Below, in pieces: positions 34,136 through 46,377 of a stretch of 64,000 nucleotides of DNA. Under the pieces are notes generated by a model. The model was not told the origin of the DNA. It worked only from the letters and a program-made list of their open reading frames with translations, and searched no databases. This DNA is from Thuidium tamariscinum (Eukaryota; Streptophyta; Bryopsida; Hypnales; Thuidiaceae), in assembly GCA_947034885.2 (NCBI GenBank), contig OX344755.2, forward strand, positions 20,529,052 to 20,593,051. Direction: 5' to 3'. Numbering within the stretch: the first letter of the stretch is position 1; every line of letters starts with the position of its first letter. A program made the translations under genes and the position numbers.

Positions 34136-34449
34136 CTCACACCACACCATTGCTCAGGCAGGTCCGCACTGAATTTTTGAAACAACAGCCCCCAGTGCAC
34201 GGCACCACGATCAGTTCTATAGTCACATTTTTTCCCAAATCAACTGGATATGAAAAAGAAGTTACTCAAATCAAGGATCCATCCATCCACAGTGAGCAGA
34301 TCGGATTCTCCAACTTCATTTAGATCTCGAGCAATCCGACCCATGTGCAACTCTGGTATTAAATATTCGTGTCAGCGACGTTCGGGCCAGGTAATATAAA
34401 TCAGTGAGTCAGTACTTCTATGTAGTCGACGAGACACAAGGTGCTTGCG

Positions 34450-36130
34450 AGCTAGCTGGGGATGAAATTGAAGGCTTTAAACCGATTAATGATTTGATAA
34501 ACGTAATCTGAAGGTTAGTTTGACAGCTATAGGGATCGGGGAATTGAAGGTTTCGGAAACATTCAGACGTTCGTTTTTTGAAGGATGGAATACTCTTCAG
34601 CTGGTCCTTGACATGGCAGGTCGTCGAAGCGATGTGCCTGAGGCCGCATCAGATATGTATTGCCTTAAGAAGGAAATTGCGACATTCATTGCACGAAGCC
34701 ACAACCTCCAAAAACTATGCCCAGTATTGATCGATCTGAGGCTCAGTGCCCGCATAGCACAAGACTGAATTAGAGAGGTTTTCATCTGGAACAATCTGAA
34801 GTGATCGAATAGATGCGAGATTGCGAGGCCGTGACCGGATTTTGGGTGCTTTAAATTCATGTACTTCCTCGTGTTATTAGCTAAAATGATCTGAAGTTTA
34901 CAAGATCCCGCTGAGGTTATATAAGTTGACAACTCGAGTCTCATTTCCTACAAAATTCAGGATATGCGACTAGGGCTGCTTTACATTACGGTACAGTGAA
35001 GAAGTGTACCAGTTGGTCGGTCAAGAAGTTTTGGTTCAAGACATGGTTGTTTTAGGCAGTCATCTATAATTGCCATCATCAATTTGCAATCATATCCAAA
35101 ATCAATATGTATGTAATTATGTTGAAGAAAAAAATTTAGAACATCTACTGAAAAAAACTTTTGATTCTTTATAACTTTCGTATGCATTAGAGAAATTTTG
35201 GACTCTCCAAAAGATTTTTAGCTAGTAGGGTTTGATGAGCCAATTTATTTTTGGAGCTCTACTAAGCTATTGAAAGGATATCTTTGATAAAAAAAACAAG
35301 ATTCTCCTTAAATGTGTGAGTATTGGAAATGAAAGAGAGTACATCTCAATTAAACTACTTGTGTACCAAACTATTAATGCTTGTGAACCAATTCTTTGAC
35401 AATTGACAATACAATGACTAGTGGGAATAAGGGAAAAATTCTATTGTAAATAAAAAGAAAGTAATATTGAGTCCCTTTTGATACTTCTAAGCAGCCCTTG
35501 AAATATTTCTAATGTGGTATTCTACTGAGTGTTTGTGTTCTTTGATATGTTGGAACCTCCTTTCACTTCGGAATGCCAACAAGGGAATATGAAAATTTGA
35601 CCAATTTAATAATATTATGCGATTGATCAAGCCAGGGAAGCTACCACATCTAAGGTAGGTACACCTAAAAGCGCCACTTATTCATACTGAGCCTAGTTCC
35701 TGATATTAATGAGTTCAAATTTTTATGTAATCTTGTTGGCAAGTGAAAGCATGTTCCAACGCACCAAAAAACGCAGAATTTGGATACCGTATGCAAAAGT
35801 TATTAACAGTCAAAGTCTGTTTCTGAAAGCGCCATCTACAGTCTGTGAACATGACTGATTTCGGAAATGTATGTACACTATAGATGGCACTTTTAGGAAC
35901 AGGGCGCTTTTGGGTGTACCCACCTTAGCTATTGCACAACGCACATGGCCAGGGATGGAAATTGAAAGTTGAAACGATGGATTGCGAAGGTTAGCTTGGC
36001 TCAGCCAAAGAGATCGAGGTTGATTTCGGAAATATTCGGAAACAAGTCTCCAGCGAATCAACAACACTTTGGTCATCTGATGAAGCAATCTGAAATTTCC
36101 TTTCAAGTAGGAATTGAAACCATAACTGCA
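34450..36130. repeat. Two related blocks of unknown nature
   Basis: 34450-34570 and 35945-36045 share an arrangement (GGGATGAAATTGAA.., GAAGGTTAGYTTG.., GATTTCGGAAA-like words). The first is followed by an open frame from the ATG at 34614 to 34768, with residues such as MAGRRSDVPEAASDMYC, which I cannot place. It might be an exon of an unknown gene. The stretch between is AT-rich apart from the MITE at 35653. Confidence 0.35.
35653..35925. mobile_element. TA-flanked MITE (AGGTAGGTACACC ends)
   Basis: The inverted ends AGGTAGGTACACCTAAAAGC and AGGTGGGTACACCCAAAAGC are flanked by TA (35651-35652, 35926-35927). The ends resemble those of the 2948 and 10905 elements. Confidence 0.8.
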
Positions 36131-36291
36131 TTTTTTGTTATTATAAAATAGTCTTTCACTGAATGAGATTTAAATTTGGAGGATACAGTCAACGGAATTT
36201 GAACTTCAAGCTGTTTGAACGGAATTCGAAGAATTGAGCATATTTTTCTTATTTCACAATTTTCACAGCTTCCTTTTATTAACTCTTTTAA

Positions 36292-37549
36292 CCCCTAAAG
36301 GTTTTTGACTATGTTTCCACCAAAATCACTCCAAAACTGTGATTTCTAATACAAGTGCAATTTTTTTGAAAAAAAATATTTTTTGACATATTTAACCGTA
36401 GGAGCTTGTAGTTGGATGGTCTGAAAAGACATGAAAAAAAATTTCAGAAATTTTCACCATGTAGATTGCAAGATAATACCACTTGAAGTAGTGAAAATCC
36501 TTTTTTTATCCCTGCTAAAATCCGGGCAGCCGCTCTTCACAAGGTCACATTTGTATGAAAAAATACTCAAAATGATGGTTACTCTTTGAATTCATTTTAC
36601 AATGCAAGTTGGCCATATGCTCAAAAAATTTCAAATCATTTGGAATTGTACAACATACAAGAAAAAAATAGTAAGAAGAAAGAAGTAGAAAATGCTTGAA
36701 AATACTAAATTGTAAACAATTTATTTATAAAAATGAAAAATGCTATGGAGTAATTCCAATGGTTAAAATATTGTAATAAAAAATATTCACCCAATGTTTT
36801 AGTTTTTTTTCAAAAATATTAGAAATTGAATTAAATAAAGACTTTCAAACTTTTTTGTAGAGTAGAGATTCTATAACTACCCATAAAGTACCCCAAACTA
36901 AAATTCCTCATAACTTTTGACTCATATCTTGAAATGGAATGATTCAAAGCTTTCCACATAGATAAAACTATAATAAATCAATTTCAAATTTTAGTTCTAA
37001 GAAAACAAAAGAAATTTAAGTTTTTTTTAATTCCTAGGGTGCTTGACATTCAAAGGAAACAATATATCATGTCATAACTTTTTAACAATGTAGCTAAGGG
37101 AGGACACTTCCCATTTTTTAATAACCTACGTGCAGCGGAATATAGGGTACATTTAAATAATCTTACGTAAAATTTATAAGAAATTTATATATAAAATAGG
37201 GGACATTAATAAGGCAAAGTGTTTTAAAAATAAAATAGGGATGATAATATGGCTGATTTTTCTGCTTTATGGTAAAATAGGGGCTCTTTTAATGTTGCCA
37301 AGTAATGATTACAAGTAATTGATAGCCCCCCTAAAAATACCCCACCGCCGCACGTGGATCCCCCAAATATACAAGAAGTGTCCTCCCCGGGCAATGTAGT
37401 CAAAAGTTATGAAAATTGTTGGGCCTTAAAGCTACTCTTTGCATATATGTTGTGTAAAAATTTCAAAGAAAAAAATAAAAAAACTCTACTCGTAGTGAGC
37501 TGCTTGAAATTGCTATGTTGCCAAAAAACACAATTCAAGGCTTAAAGGA
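36292..37549 (-). mobile_element. TTAA element, left member of an inverted pair
   Basis: It is bounded by TTAA (36288-36291, 37550-37553) and starts CCCCTAAAGGTTTTTGAC. It is collinear with the reverse complement of 38966-39940 and of 22281-23209. It carries an internal hAT-like insertion. The right-hand end is weak (TCCTTTAAGCC, inverted). Confidence 0.7.
37094..37391. mobile_element. hAT-like MITE nested in TTAA element
   Basis: An 8-bp duplication CAATGTAG flanks it (37086-37093, 37392-37399). The ends are CTAAGGGAGGACACTTC and, inverted, CCCGGGGAGGACACTTC. Removing it restores collinearity of the host element with 39105-39125. Confidence 0.75.
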
Positions 37550-37553
37550 TTAA

Positions 37554-38961
37554 GGACCGTGGTTGATTTGGCAAGCGGACACAATTTCTTTACTCAACTT
37601 TTAAGAAGTCCCATTTTGTGACCATTCTATGGATGTAATTCTAAATCAAATTGTATGAATTAGTTCTATAGAACAAATCCTTGAATCAAACAAAAATGAA
37701 AGTGATCCAACGGTTTACATCCTTGTAATTAATTTTCAAAGATTAATGTGTTGCAAATAGCCTTTAGCAGTGGTGCTAAATAGGGTTGCTGCAATTGGGC
37801 ATAATTGAGTGACTTGTCTTTTGAGTAGATAGTGAAGGATGATGCTTCACCATCCACCTAAAAGAATTTTAAACTAATTTTTTTTTAAATTATTAACTCA
37901 ACCCAATCCCTCCCAAACAAACTAATTTGTTTTAAAAATTTTGCATCCCCCCACACCTCTTATAATTTTTTAAAGGTTATAGGATGGACAATCAATATGG
38001 GATTTTACCCATATACGTATTTCATATATGTATTCCATACACGTGTTCAATATACATATTTAATATATGCATTGAGTATACGTATTCAATATACATATTC
38101 AGTATCATCTGTATATTAATATTATATCCATATTTGGACATGTATTGTATATGTATTTAGTACTATATCCGTATCCATGTTTGGACGGTTGAGATTAAAT
38201 CTCACCATATTAATGGATTGTGATTTTTTTGAGAAATCAATGGTGATTTCGAAGGTCACCATTTTTTTTTAAAAATCAACGGCTTGTAAGTTTTTGGAGA
38301 GGGGGAGGGGGGGGCAAATGCCAACCAGGGTGGCTGCATCTTTTGAGAGGATAGTCACTAAATGCTCCAAAAATTGATCCTAAACCTTCCAATTAGTTTT
38401 TTTCACACATATAAATAGTCATCTTTTACATTCATTATATATTTTTTTACAATATTTTACATATGAAGGGCTAGGCAATTCAAGTTTGGACAAGCGTAAC
38501 TAATGCATTTTTATTTATATATCCTTGAAATTGGCTTTGTTAGGAGTGTACAAAAACACTCTAATTGCGTTGTTCACTAAATTTCTTGAAATGAGGTGTC
38601 CTAAAATTAATAACAAACAAAAAGTGAAAAAATCAACCAAAAAGTAGTTGACTGGTCCTTAAAGGGTTAACTCAACTGGAGCGTCACCCAGAAAATCATA
38701 GGTTGATATGTAGGAGCTTGAATTGAAGGTAAACATTGAATAGGGGTTTCAAGGGGATCCATACTAATTAAATGACATTTCAAACTATATAAATATTTAC
38801 CTTTGTTGTACTGACATTAGTAGTATCTAAAATGTTCAATGCAATTTTCTACAACAAGTCCCTTCAATATTTTAGTACCCTTGGTATCCCTATTTAGTAT
38901 AGAATAGCCAAATATACTAGTGTTATAAACTATACGTCCTTTAGAAATATGATTCACTAGT
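37554..38961. other. AT-rich spacer between the inverted TTAA elements
   Basis: It contains a low-complexity run of TATACGTATTCAATATACATA-like words (38010-38190), short G-rich stretches near 38300, and one orphan TTAA-type end (CCTTAAAGGGTTAA at 38657-38670). No gene is seen. Confidence 0.4.
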
Positions 38962-38965
38962 TTAA

Positions 38966-39940
38966 TCTTTAAAGTCCTAATTAAATTGCATTTTTTTGGC
39001 AACATAGCAATTTTGAGTAGCTCATTACAAATGGAGTTTTTATTTTTTTATTTGAAATTTTCATGAAACATTCTCCCAAGGAGTAGCTTTAAAGCCCAAC
39101 AATTTTTATAACCTTTGACTACATATTTTAAAAGTTATGGCATGATATGTTGCTTTTTTTACTCGATAGGCAACTTAGGCATTAGGCAATCAAAAAAAAC
39201 TTCTATAAAAATTACTTTCTTTAAGAAATAAAAAATTGAAATTGATTTATTAGATTTTTTATCTATGTGGAAAGATTTGAAGTATTCCATTTTGATTAAT
39301 GATTTGAAAGTTATAGGGAGTTTTAGTTTGGAGTTAGTAGTTTGCAGGTAGTTATATTTACTCTATACAAAAAAGAGTTTGAAATCCTTTGTTTAAATCT
39401 ATTTTTAATATTTTTGAAAAAAAATTAATACATTGGGTGAAGATTTTTATTATAATATTACAACCATTGGGATTGGCATTTTTCATCTCCATTACTAAAT
39501 TGTTTACAATTTAGTACTTTGAATCATTTTCTACTTCTTTCTACAACTATTTTTTTCTTATATGAACATTGTACAATACTACAATTCCAAATGATTTGAA
39601 ATTTTTGGAGCATGTAGCCAACTTGCATTGAAAAGTGAATTCAAAGAGTAACCACCATTTTGAACATTTTTTCATATAAATGTGACGTTGTGAAGTGTAG
39701 TTGCCAGGACTTTTGCAAGGATTAAAAAAAAGATTTTTGTCAATTCAAATGTTAATATCTTACAATCTAAAAAATGAAAATTTCTGAAATTTTTTCCACA
39801 TCTTTTCAAACCACCTTAATACAAGATCCTACAATTAAATTTATCCCCCCCCAAAAAAAAAATCTAAAATTTTGCACTTGTATTAGAAATTGCAGCTTTG
39901 GAGCGTTTTTGGTGAAAACATAGTCAAAAAACTTTATGAG
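38966..39940 (+). mobile_element. TTAA element, right member of an inverted pair
   Basis: TTAA flanks lie at 38962-38965 and 39941-39944. It is collinear with 22281-23209. Paired with 36292-37549, it could form a hairpin with arms of about 1 kb in a read-through transcript. Confidence 0.7.
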
Positions 39941-39944
39941 TTAA

Positions 39945-42900
39945 ATCCCAAAACCACCCCTATTCTATAAGCTAGACACATAAATACTAGGACTTCTTTC
40001 TCCTGAAACTGCTTTAAATGTATAAAATCATGTGCATTTTTTTTGTGTTAAAGGCAAAACACCCATTCCCACACCTATTCCTTGCAGTGGATTGTAGATT
40101 CACCCAAATGCGTCAGTAGACTTCCCTTACTGTGTTCGCCACATGTATGATTGTAATTTGCTGACACAACTGAAGGACACATAGGAAAATTTGGTTGGCT
40201 GAGTACTGATTTTCGCAAGGTTCAGTTTTGGGGGCACCTACAAGATGATTCCATAGGTCTAGGGAGCCAACACTTTGAAAATTTGTAGAAATTATATACT
40301 ATATCCGAAAAATCTTTTTTTTGGAATATTCATGATTTTCACTCACTAATACTAGAAAAATATCAATTTTAGAAAACATTGCCTCCAACTATGCTGAATT
40401 CCTTATTTGGACGGTTTGGGTGTTTCCAATGTACAAACCAAGATTTCACAAAACGCAATTTGAAGTTGTACTGCCATTTTTGGAATTTGAACTTCAATGA
40501 TCATTTCAAAAACAAAAATCTTCGAATATTATACTTACTTCACAACTTTAATTTTCCACATTATTCCAGCTTCATTTGCAAACTATCTTATCTTTTGCAA
40601 TTTGCATGAAGAACATTTGAGCAGTAAAATTCAAGGTTAGCTGTCTATTCGAATTCTGGAAGTACAAAATTCTGAGGAGGATGGATTGGCTGCACTGTCA
40701 TTTTATGTTTGATGAGGGAACAAAAACCATGCGTGCAAGTCGTAAGTTAATTACAGTGTTAGTACCCATCAACCGTTTCTAAAAACTGCCGCAGGAAATT
40801 GTGACACCCAACTACTCAAGTGCACAAAACTGTCAAACTGGGGGTGATCATACCAGGGTTTTTTTCCCTAGCGATTTGGACCAAATTTTTTGGCCTAGCA
40901 CCAAGTCTATAGAAAAAAAATTAAAAAAACAGCAAAATTTTTGGATGAAATAGTCAATAAACTTCACAAGAAATTAAAATATTGGATGAAATCGCCAAAT
41001 AATGGATGAAAATAGAATGATAGGTATGTATTATGTACTAATATGATATTTCCTATTCAATATATGAATGAATGCTGAGATTTGGAACTCCACAATAAAA
41101 TAAAATATCACCACTTTGGCACTTCATAAGAAATGGAGAAAAACATTGGGTGATACAGGTCTCAAGGTTTATGAGAGGCATTGTAAGAAGTGCCAATTTT
41201 TGATACTTTGCCATTTAAACAAATAATTATGGTGATATCTCCTTTAATTCAATTCCACTAGTGTGCCTGTACTAAACGTTGCCATAGTCAAATCCAAAAT
41301 ATATTATATTAAATAATTTTTCAATTTTGTAATGTATGAAAACTTTGAAATTTAATAACTCTTTCACCATAGGTTCAAATGCCACGAAACAAAGTTTGTG
41401 CACTCCTTTTCACCAAGGGATTTCTGATGGTATGAGGATTGTGACCAAAATATAAGTAAAAGTAATTTTCTAATTTTTTAGAACCAAAAATATTCAAAAA
41501 TCCATTACTTTCCTACTAGTACATGTCAGAACGCTACAAAACCAAGCTTGTGCACCCGTCCTCGCCAAAAGCTTTCCAATGGTACCAAACAAACAACCGG
41601 GGGACAAATGGTTTGAGAGATCTCAACATGACAAACAAACAAAACAAAACAAACTACCTATCTTAAGGTACAAATTGCACATTACGTTCTGAGTGATGTG
41701 TGACTCAAAAAATACTGTTGTCATGACCAAATACCATGTCCAATTCATGGAAGTAGTGAGGGACAAGGTTTTTTTAGGTGATAAAGAGGCTAAAAGCACC
41801 AAAAAATTATCTTTGACACCAAGCCTTTAGAAAAACTTGGAGAATTTAAAAAAACAAAAACTAGATCTAAATCTTCAATCACATCCTAGTAGCCACTACC
41901 TTGATCGTGATTACTAAGATTTTCCACCTTGTCACCACCTATTTTAGATGTTGATTCAACAACTTTACATGTGCAATGGCTTTATATATCACATCCTTTG
42001 AAGGTACAATTTTCTTGCTCTCAATTCTATTAAGCTTTTCCTACTAATTGCAATTTTTGAGGTTGCATTTTTGTTGTAGAAATTAAACCATTTAAAACTT
42101 CATGCACATGAATTAGGAAGTTATTAGACTTTGAAGTTCAAATACATGAATGAGCTATAGTTTATGTGCTTGAATTTATAAGTTATGGTTTTCATAATTC
42201 ATATGCATCCTATTTTGCACCACTCTTCAAAACCTGATTTTCCTACATTGCACCAATCTAAGAGCTATGATTGGTGAAGATGCTTTAAGGATTTATGTTT
42301 TGAAGCCATACAACTCACACTAATTCTTAACTTGCAACCAAATTTTGCACCAAAAATAAATTTGAGTTTCACCTAACCTCAACCACTTACTTTTCACATG
42401 GAGCCCAAATCTAGATTCCTTTAAAATTGAAAAAAACACATTGGTGAGGGATGTTATTTCCAAAGTGAACCAAGATTCTCTAAACTTTATAGAACATAGT
42501 TAATTACAATGATTCAATGACTTGTTCAATCCTACTCAATCAAGAAATTTATAGATAATGCTACACGACGGACACCAATCGAAGGAACAAGGTACCATGC
42601 TCTTCAGATCCAATACTTGGTGGCCACCTCTTCTCAAAGAAGCTCCACTTACATTACGCGAGCCTCCCAAAGTGCCATGAAAACTCCCAAACTATCAGCC
42701 ACAGCGTGATCGAATCAGACTATCAGAGATGCGTGTACAATTACAACGGGTGGTTCTGGAACAATCACCGTCACAATTCATTAAATTGGTTGTTTTCTAT
42801 GTGCTATTTTAACATTTATATGAGCTTGTTGTGCCTGGAGATTTGCAAAGTAATACGCACATTGCAAATTTGACGTAGCAGTCCCTTTGAAAACTGAATC

Positions 42901-43999
42901 GACCGTGGGTATCACCAACTTTCTCCGAGTTAGGTGAGGTCGCCTTCACGGATGAATCTTGTCAACATCTTTGCACAACAAATTTGCAAATTATTCTGCA
43001 GTTTTGCAGAAGGGTGATGGCACTTGAATGAGCACAGTGAACCAAGGCGTCATCGTCACTAAAGCCATAGTAGAGTAATTTGCAAAAAAAAATTCAGTCC
43101 TTGAAGGATGTGTAGTAAGCAAGCTTCCATACTTTTGTGATTGCAGTCATCTTCAGGAAAGAAAGGATTTTTCAATATAGACTCTAGGCTGTGCTCAGAA
43201 AATACAATCGAACTCACTAGGTAACTATGCGTAGCGACTCAATGATTGAATCATTGCAGAGCTAAATTATTCTTTTCTACGACAGAGATCACCAACACAT
43301 ATGATTGAGAGGGAGCAATAATTGAACTGATGATATATCGTCCTATTCTTGGCTTATTCCGACAAGCAAGCACTTCCAACGTTTTCCAGATAAAGTTTCG
43401 ACCAGGTGGTTCGGATCACAGCTTTTTCTGCAGAACTGTGCAGAATCGAATAAAGACATCAGAGCATTAATTTATAGATATGAACGGCCTAGCAGATACC
43501 GTTCGTTTTCCAGAATCATGTCAGAACTACCGAGTGGCTGAAAACAAAACACAGAAATCAACAGACCCCAGGTTTGCGCAAATGGACACTAATGACGGAT
43601 CGATTAATACATAATGGAGTTTCCTAACAACGAGAGAATCTTTTTAGGCAAAGTGTTGCACAATTGGGATCTATGATATTGTGGAGCACAGGATCCACAA
43701 GTCCTACGAATAAAGACTCTAAGAATCAGAGTCAAAAATACTCACAGTTGACTTCTCAATTCAGTCAACTTCGATTGCGAGGGTATATAATGCAAAAGCG
43801 TTGTTGAGATTCGCGTGTGGAATCGCATACGCTTCATTCATGGAGCAGCTATTCCGCCCCTCTACTAGCTAGTGCTGTGTCTGCACAGGTAGACATTAAC
43901 CTATACCAATTTATCATAATTGTCCTAACGAAAACCAAAATCCTATTCCAAAAACAGGAGTACTGACGTTCGACTCCCCTGCAGTGTAAACTAAGATCA
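39945..43999. other. Mixed intergenic DNA downstream of the HMA gene
   Basis: 41258-41669 is a longer relative of the 4090 repeat (GAGATCTCAACATGACAAAC near its end). From about 42540 the base composition becomes less AT-rich and resembles gene-flanking DNA, with a TATATAAT at 43793, but I could not assemble exons with matching phases on either strand. Confidence 0.35.
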
Positions 44000-44166
44000 T
44001 CTTAACTATCCTTCTACCTTCAACAATGGATTGCAGGCATGAAAGGCTGTGAAGCATTGAAGTTAAGTATCAATGCCAGGCCTGTTCTATCTACCTATCT
44101 AGATCTATTTGTGTACACACACGATCAGCTAGAAGTCCTGTGTGCCTGAGAATTGAAGAGCATGAT

Positions 44167-45722
44167 TTAATACGCAATCTTGACATGCTTGAGATAATTT
44201 GGATTCAAGGGCGCACTAGGACCGTAAAACCCCATGTAGTTGTAGTCACTAGGGTAGAGACGCTGGTAATCCTGGCTGGGCCTGTACTCAAACCCGAACG
44301 GCCCGGGGTATCCCTCGTAAGACGAATACTGGAAAGGGGGAAACTGAGCTGCAGCGGCAACTGGTTCCTCTTTAGGCTTCTCAGGCTCGGCCGGCGGAGC
44401 TTCCTCAGGCGCCTTCTCCTCCTCTTTTGGCTTCTCCTCCTCGGCGGGCTTCTCCTCCTCTTTAGGCTTCTCTTCCTCTGCGGGCTTCTCAGGTTCTGCC
44501 GGCTTCTCCTCCTCTGCAGGCTTCTCAGGCTCTGCCGGCTTCTCCTCCTCTGCGGGTTTCTCAGGCTCTGCCGGCTTCTCCTCCTCTGCAGGCTTCTCAG
44601 GCTCTGCCGGCTTCTCCTCCTCTGCGGGTTTCTCAGGCTCTGCCGGCTTCTCCTCCTCTGCAGGCTTCTCCGCTTCCACTACGACTACCACCTCCACCAC
44701 CTCCGCAGGGGGTGCTGGAGGAGGGGGAGGAGGAGGTGGCCAGAATGTGGCGTGCTTGTCCACTTTCCTCGCCCTCTTCAACACTCGGCCGGGGTCGGGT
44801 CGGCCTGTCACCGTGACCTTGGAGGCTTTCCGGTCCACTGTCACGTTAAATACACCTGCAATTATAGTAAACCACCACGAACAAAGTTAAGATCTAGGAA
44901 CTGTCTGCTCACAAGTCCTGACTAAGAAGAGATTCATTGTGAAAGATTCAAGTGACCATTGAAAACTTCGTTCGTAGTGTAATTGGGGTTTAGTTTGAAC
45001 CTTTTACTGGTATAATGTCTAGATTTGAGGAAAATTTTGATGAAAAGTCTGTGCACTCACCTCCTAAGTATCTGATTTCTTCGTCCACAATCTCCGCGCA
45101 TTTCTTGCAACACATGTTCACCTTGAGCTCGACTCTGTGCAATGCGATCTTCTGCAAAATACATTCGGAACACTGATTAATCTCGTGAAAACAATTGAGA
45201 ATCCTATGGAGCAGGCTAGCCGCTGGGAAGTATCACAATGGTTCAAGCATGGATTTCATGAACAACAGGAGCCCAATTTTATACACCCTTGACAGAGTAC
45301 ACCGTAGTGAAGGAAATGGCGTCAGCAGAATTTCCGTAATCGTAAGCGAGGAATTTCGAAGGTAGCCTTGGTCAATTGCAATTCACGAACAGGAAAGAAC
45401 CAGCGAGTAGGTGCTAATGAAGAACGTACCGGCATTTTGTCGATATGTTCCTGGGGAATGTCCACGGGGATGTACCATGCGTTCCTGTCCAGCCATGGAG
45501 GGGCGGGGCCTCCTGTGTAGCAAACCTGCACAACCATCATCAGTAATTTCTTCTTAGCCTCATAAAACGCACATTACAATACTATGATCTAGAACGGAAA
45601 CACACACGCACACAAACTCGTGCGACGGAAAGTTCCAATGCAATCAATCATTTGTGACCAATTGACTGCAAAAACAGAGGAACAGCAAAAGTGTCCATGT
45701 TTTATACCTCAGTGTCTGCCAT
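44167..45722 (-). CDS. HMA-domain protein with Pro/Glu/Lys repeat tail (HPP type)
   Basis: Coding exons (minus strand) are 45722-45708, 45525-45430, 45151-45061 and 44855-44167, with GT-AG introns in phases 0, 0 and 1, giving 296 residues. Residues about 42-106 form an HMA domain: VELKVNMCCKKC holds the metal-binding MxCxxC (M50, C52, C55), and VTVDRKASKVTVTGRPDPG and VLKRARKVDK follow as expected. Plant proteins of this kind bind soft metal ions or act as scaffolds. After a run of eight or more prolines comes a tail of alternating EEKP/EPEKP units (residues about 129-220) and a Tyr/Gly/Pro-rich C-terminus ending HVKIAY. No CaaX box is present, so it is an HPP rather than an isoprenylated HIPP. 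A 5'-UTR intron with donor at 46014 is likely. The gene appears intact. Confidence 0.9.
44490..44680 (-). repeat. 36-bp coding tandem repeat, 72-bp higher order
   Basis: About five 36-bp units encode EKPAEEEKPAEP. Successive units alternate at two bases (GCAGG / GCGGG in the + strand), giving a 72-bp period, a sign of recent unit duplication in the HMA gene tail. Confidence 0.85.
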
Positions 45723-46013
45723 TGTAAATTTCCGATGAATAAACAACTTCGAAGTTCTTCTTTAATACCAATTCGATCGCAACAAGTAACTCGAACTCCG
45801 ACCTAGAGATTTGAGGCACCTTTGTAAGGGCTCAATAGAACTGGAAACAATTGATCTACTCTGTTTCTAACCAATCCAGCAACTACTCTAGCAAGAGTAA
45901 TGACTAGATCAACGCACAAAGCAGAGCAATTTGCAAAGGTTTTGCAGTTGGCTTTTGCTATCACAATGCGCTACGTACCGCAAAATCAACTCAAACCAAT
46001 CCAGCTCTCATTA

Positions 46014-46355
46014 CCTCGATCGAAAGCCAAATTAGAGGCTTCTACTCTAAAACACGACACTGTCTCCCACTCCCAGAATTAACAGCAATCCTTTACTCGC
46101 TTCAATACTAAGCCTTCGATGCCGGCCACTACAGCTAGAAACGAGAAGAAAACTCGATCGGCAGTGCGTAATTCCACAAGCACTACGAAGAACAGAGTCG
46201 ATCTGATCGATCGACTGAAGAACTCACTGACTGAGTGTCAACCAAGTAGACCTACAGAAACGAAATCTTCGAGAATCTCCTAACCGCCACAAAACCAACA
46301 AGTAGTTTGCACCTAAAAATGCTGATCCCTCCCTTCCCTGGACCCACTATTAATA
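46014..46355 (-). promoter_or_regulatory. Likely promoter and first exon of the HMA gene
   Basis: TATTAATA at 46348-46355 lies 630 bp before the start codon, about the same distance as the TATA boxes of genes A and B. A donor-like ATCGAG|GTAATG at 46014 and an acceptor-like TTGTTTCCAG at 45841 would remove a 5'-UTR intron. This is inferred by analogy. Confidence 0.4.
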
Positions 46356-46377
46356 AGTTCCGCAAAGCTCGGCAGCC

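Noticed and set aside
43793..43900. TATATAAT followed by a short ATG frame on the + strand
   Set aside because: No exon chain could be built before the convergent HMA gene; it may only be 3'-flanking DNA.
44140..44925. Longest open frame of the window, 261 codons on the + strand, Leu/Arg/Cys-rich
   Set aside because: It is the antisense of the Pro/Glu/Lys repeat exon of the HMA gene; the repeat keeps the opposite frame open.
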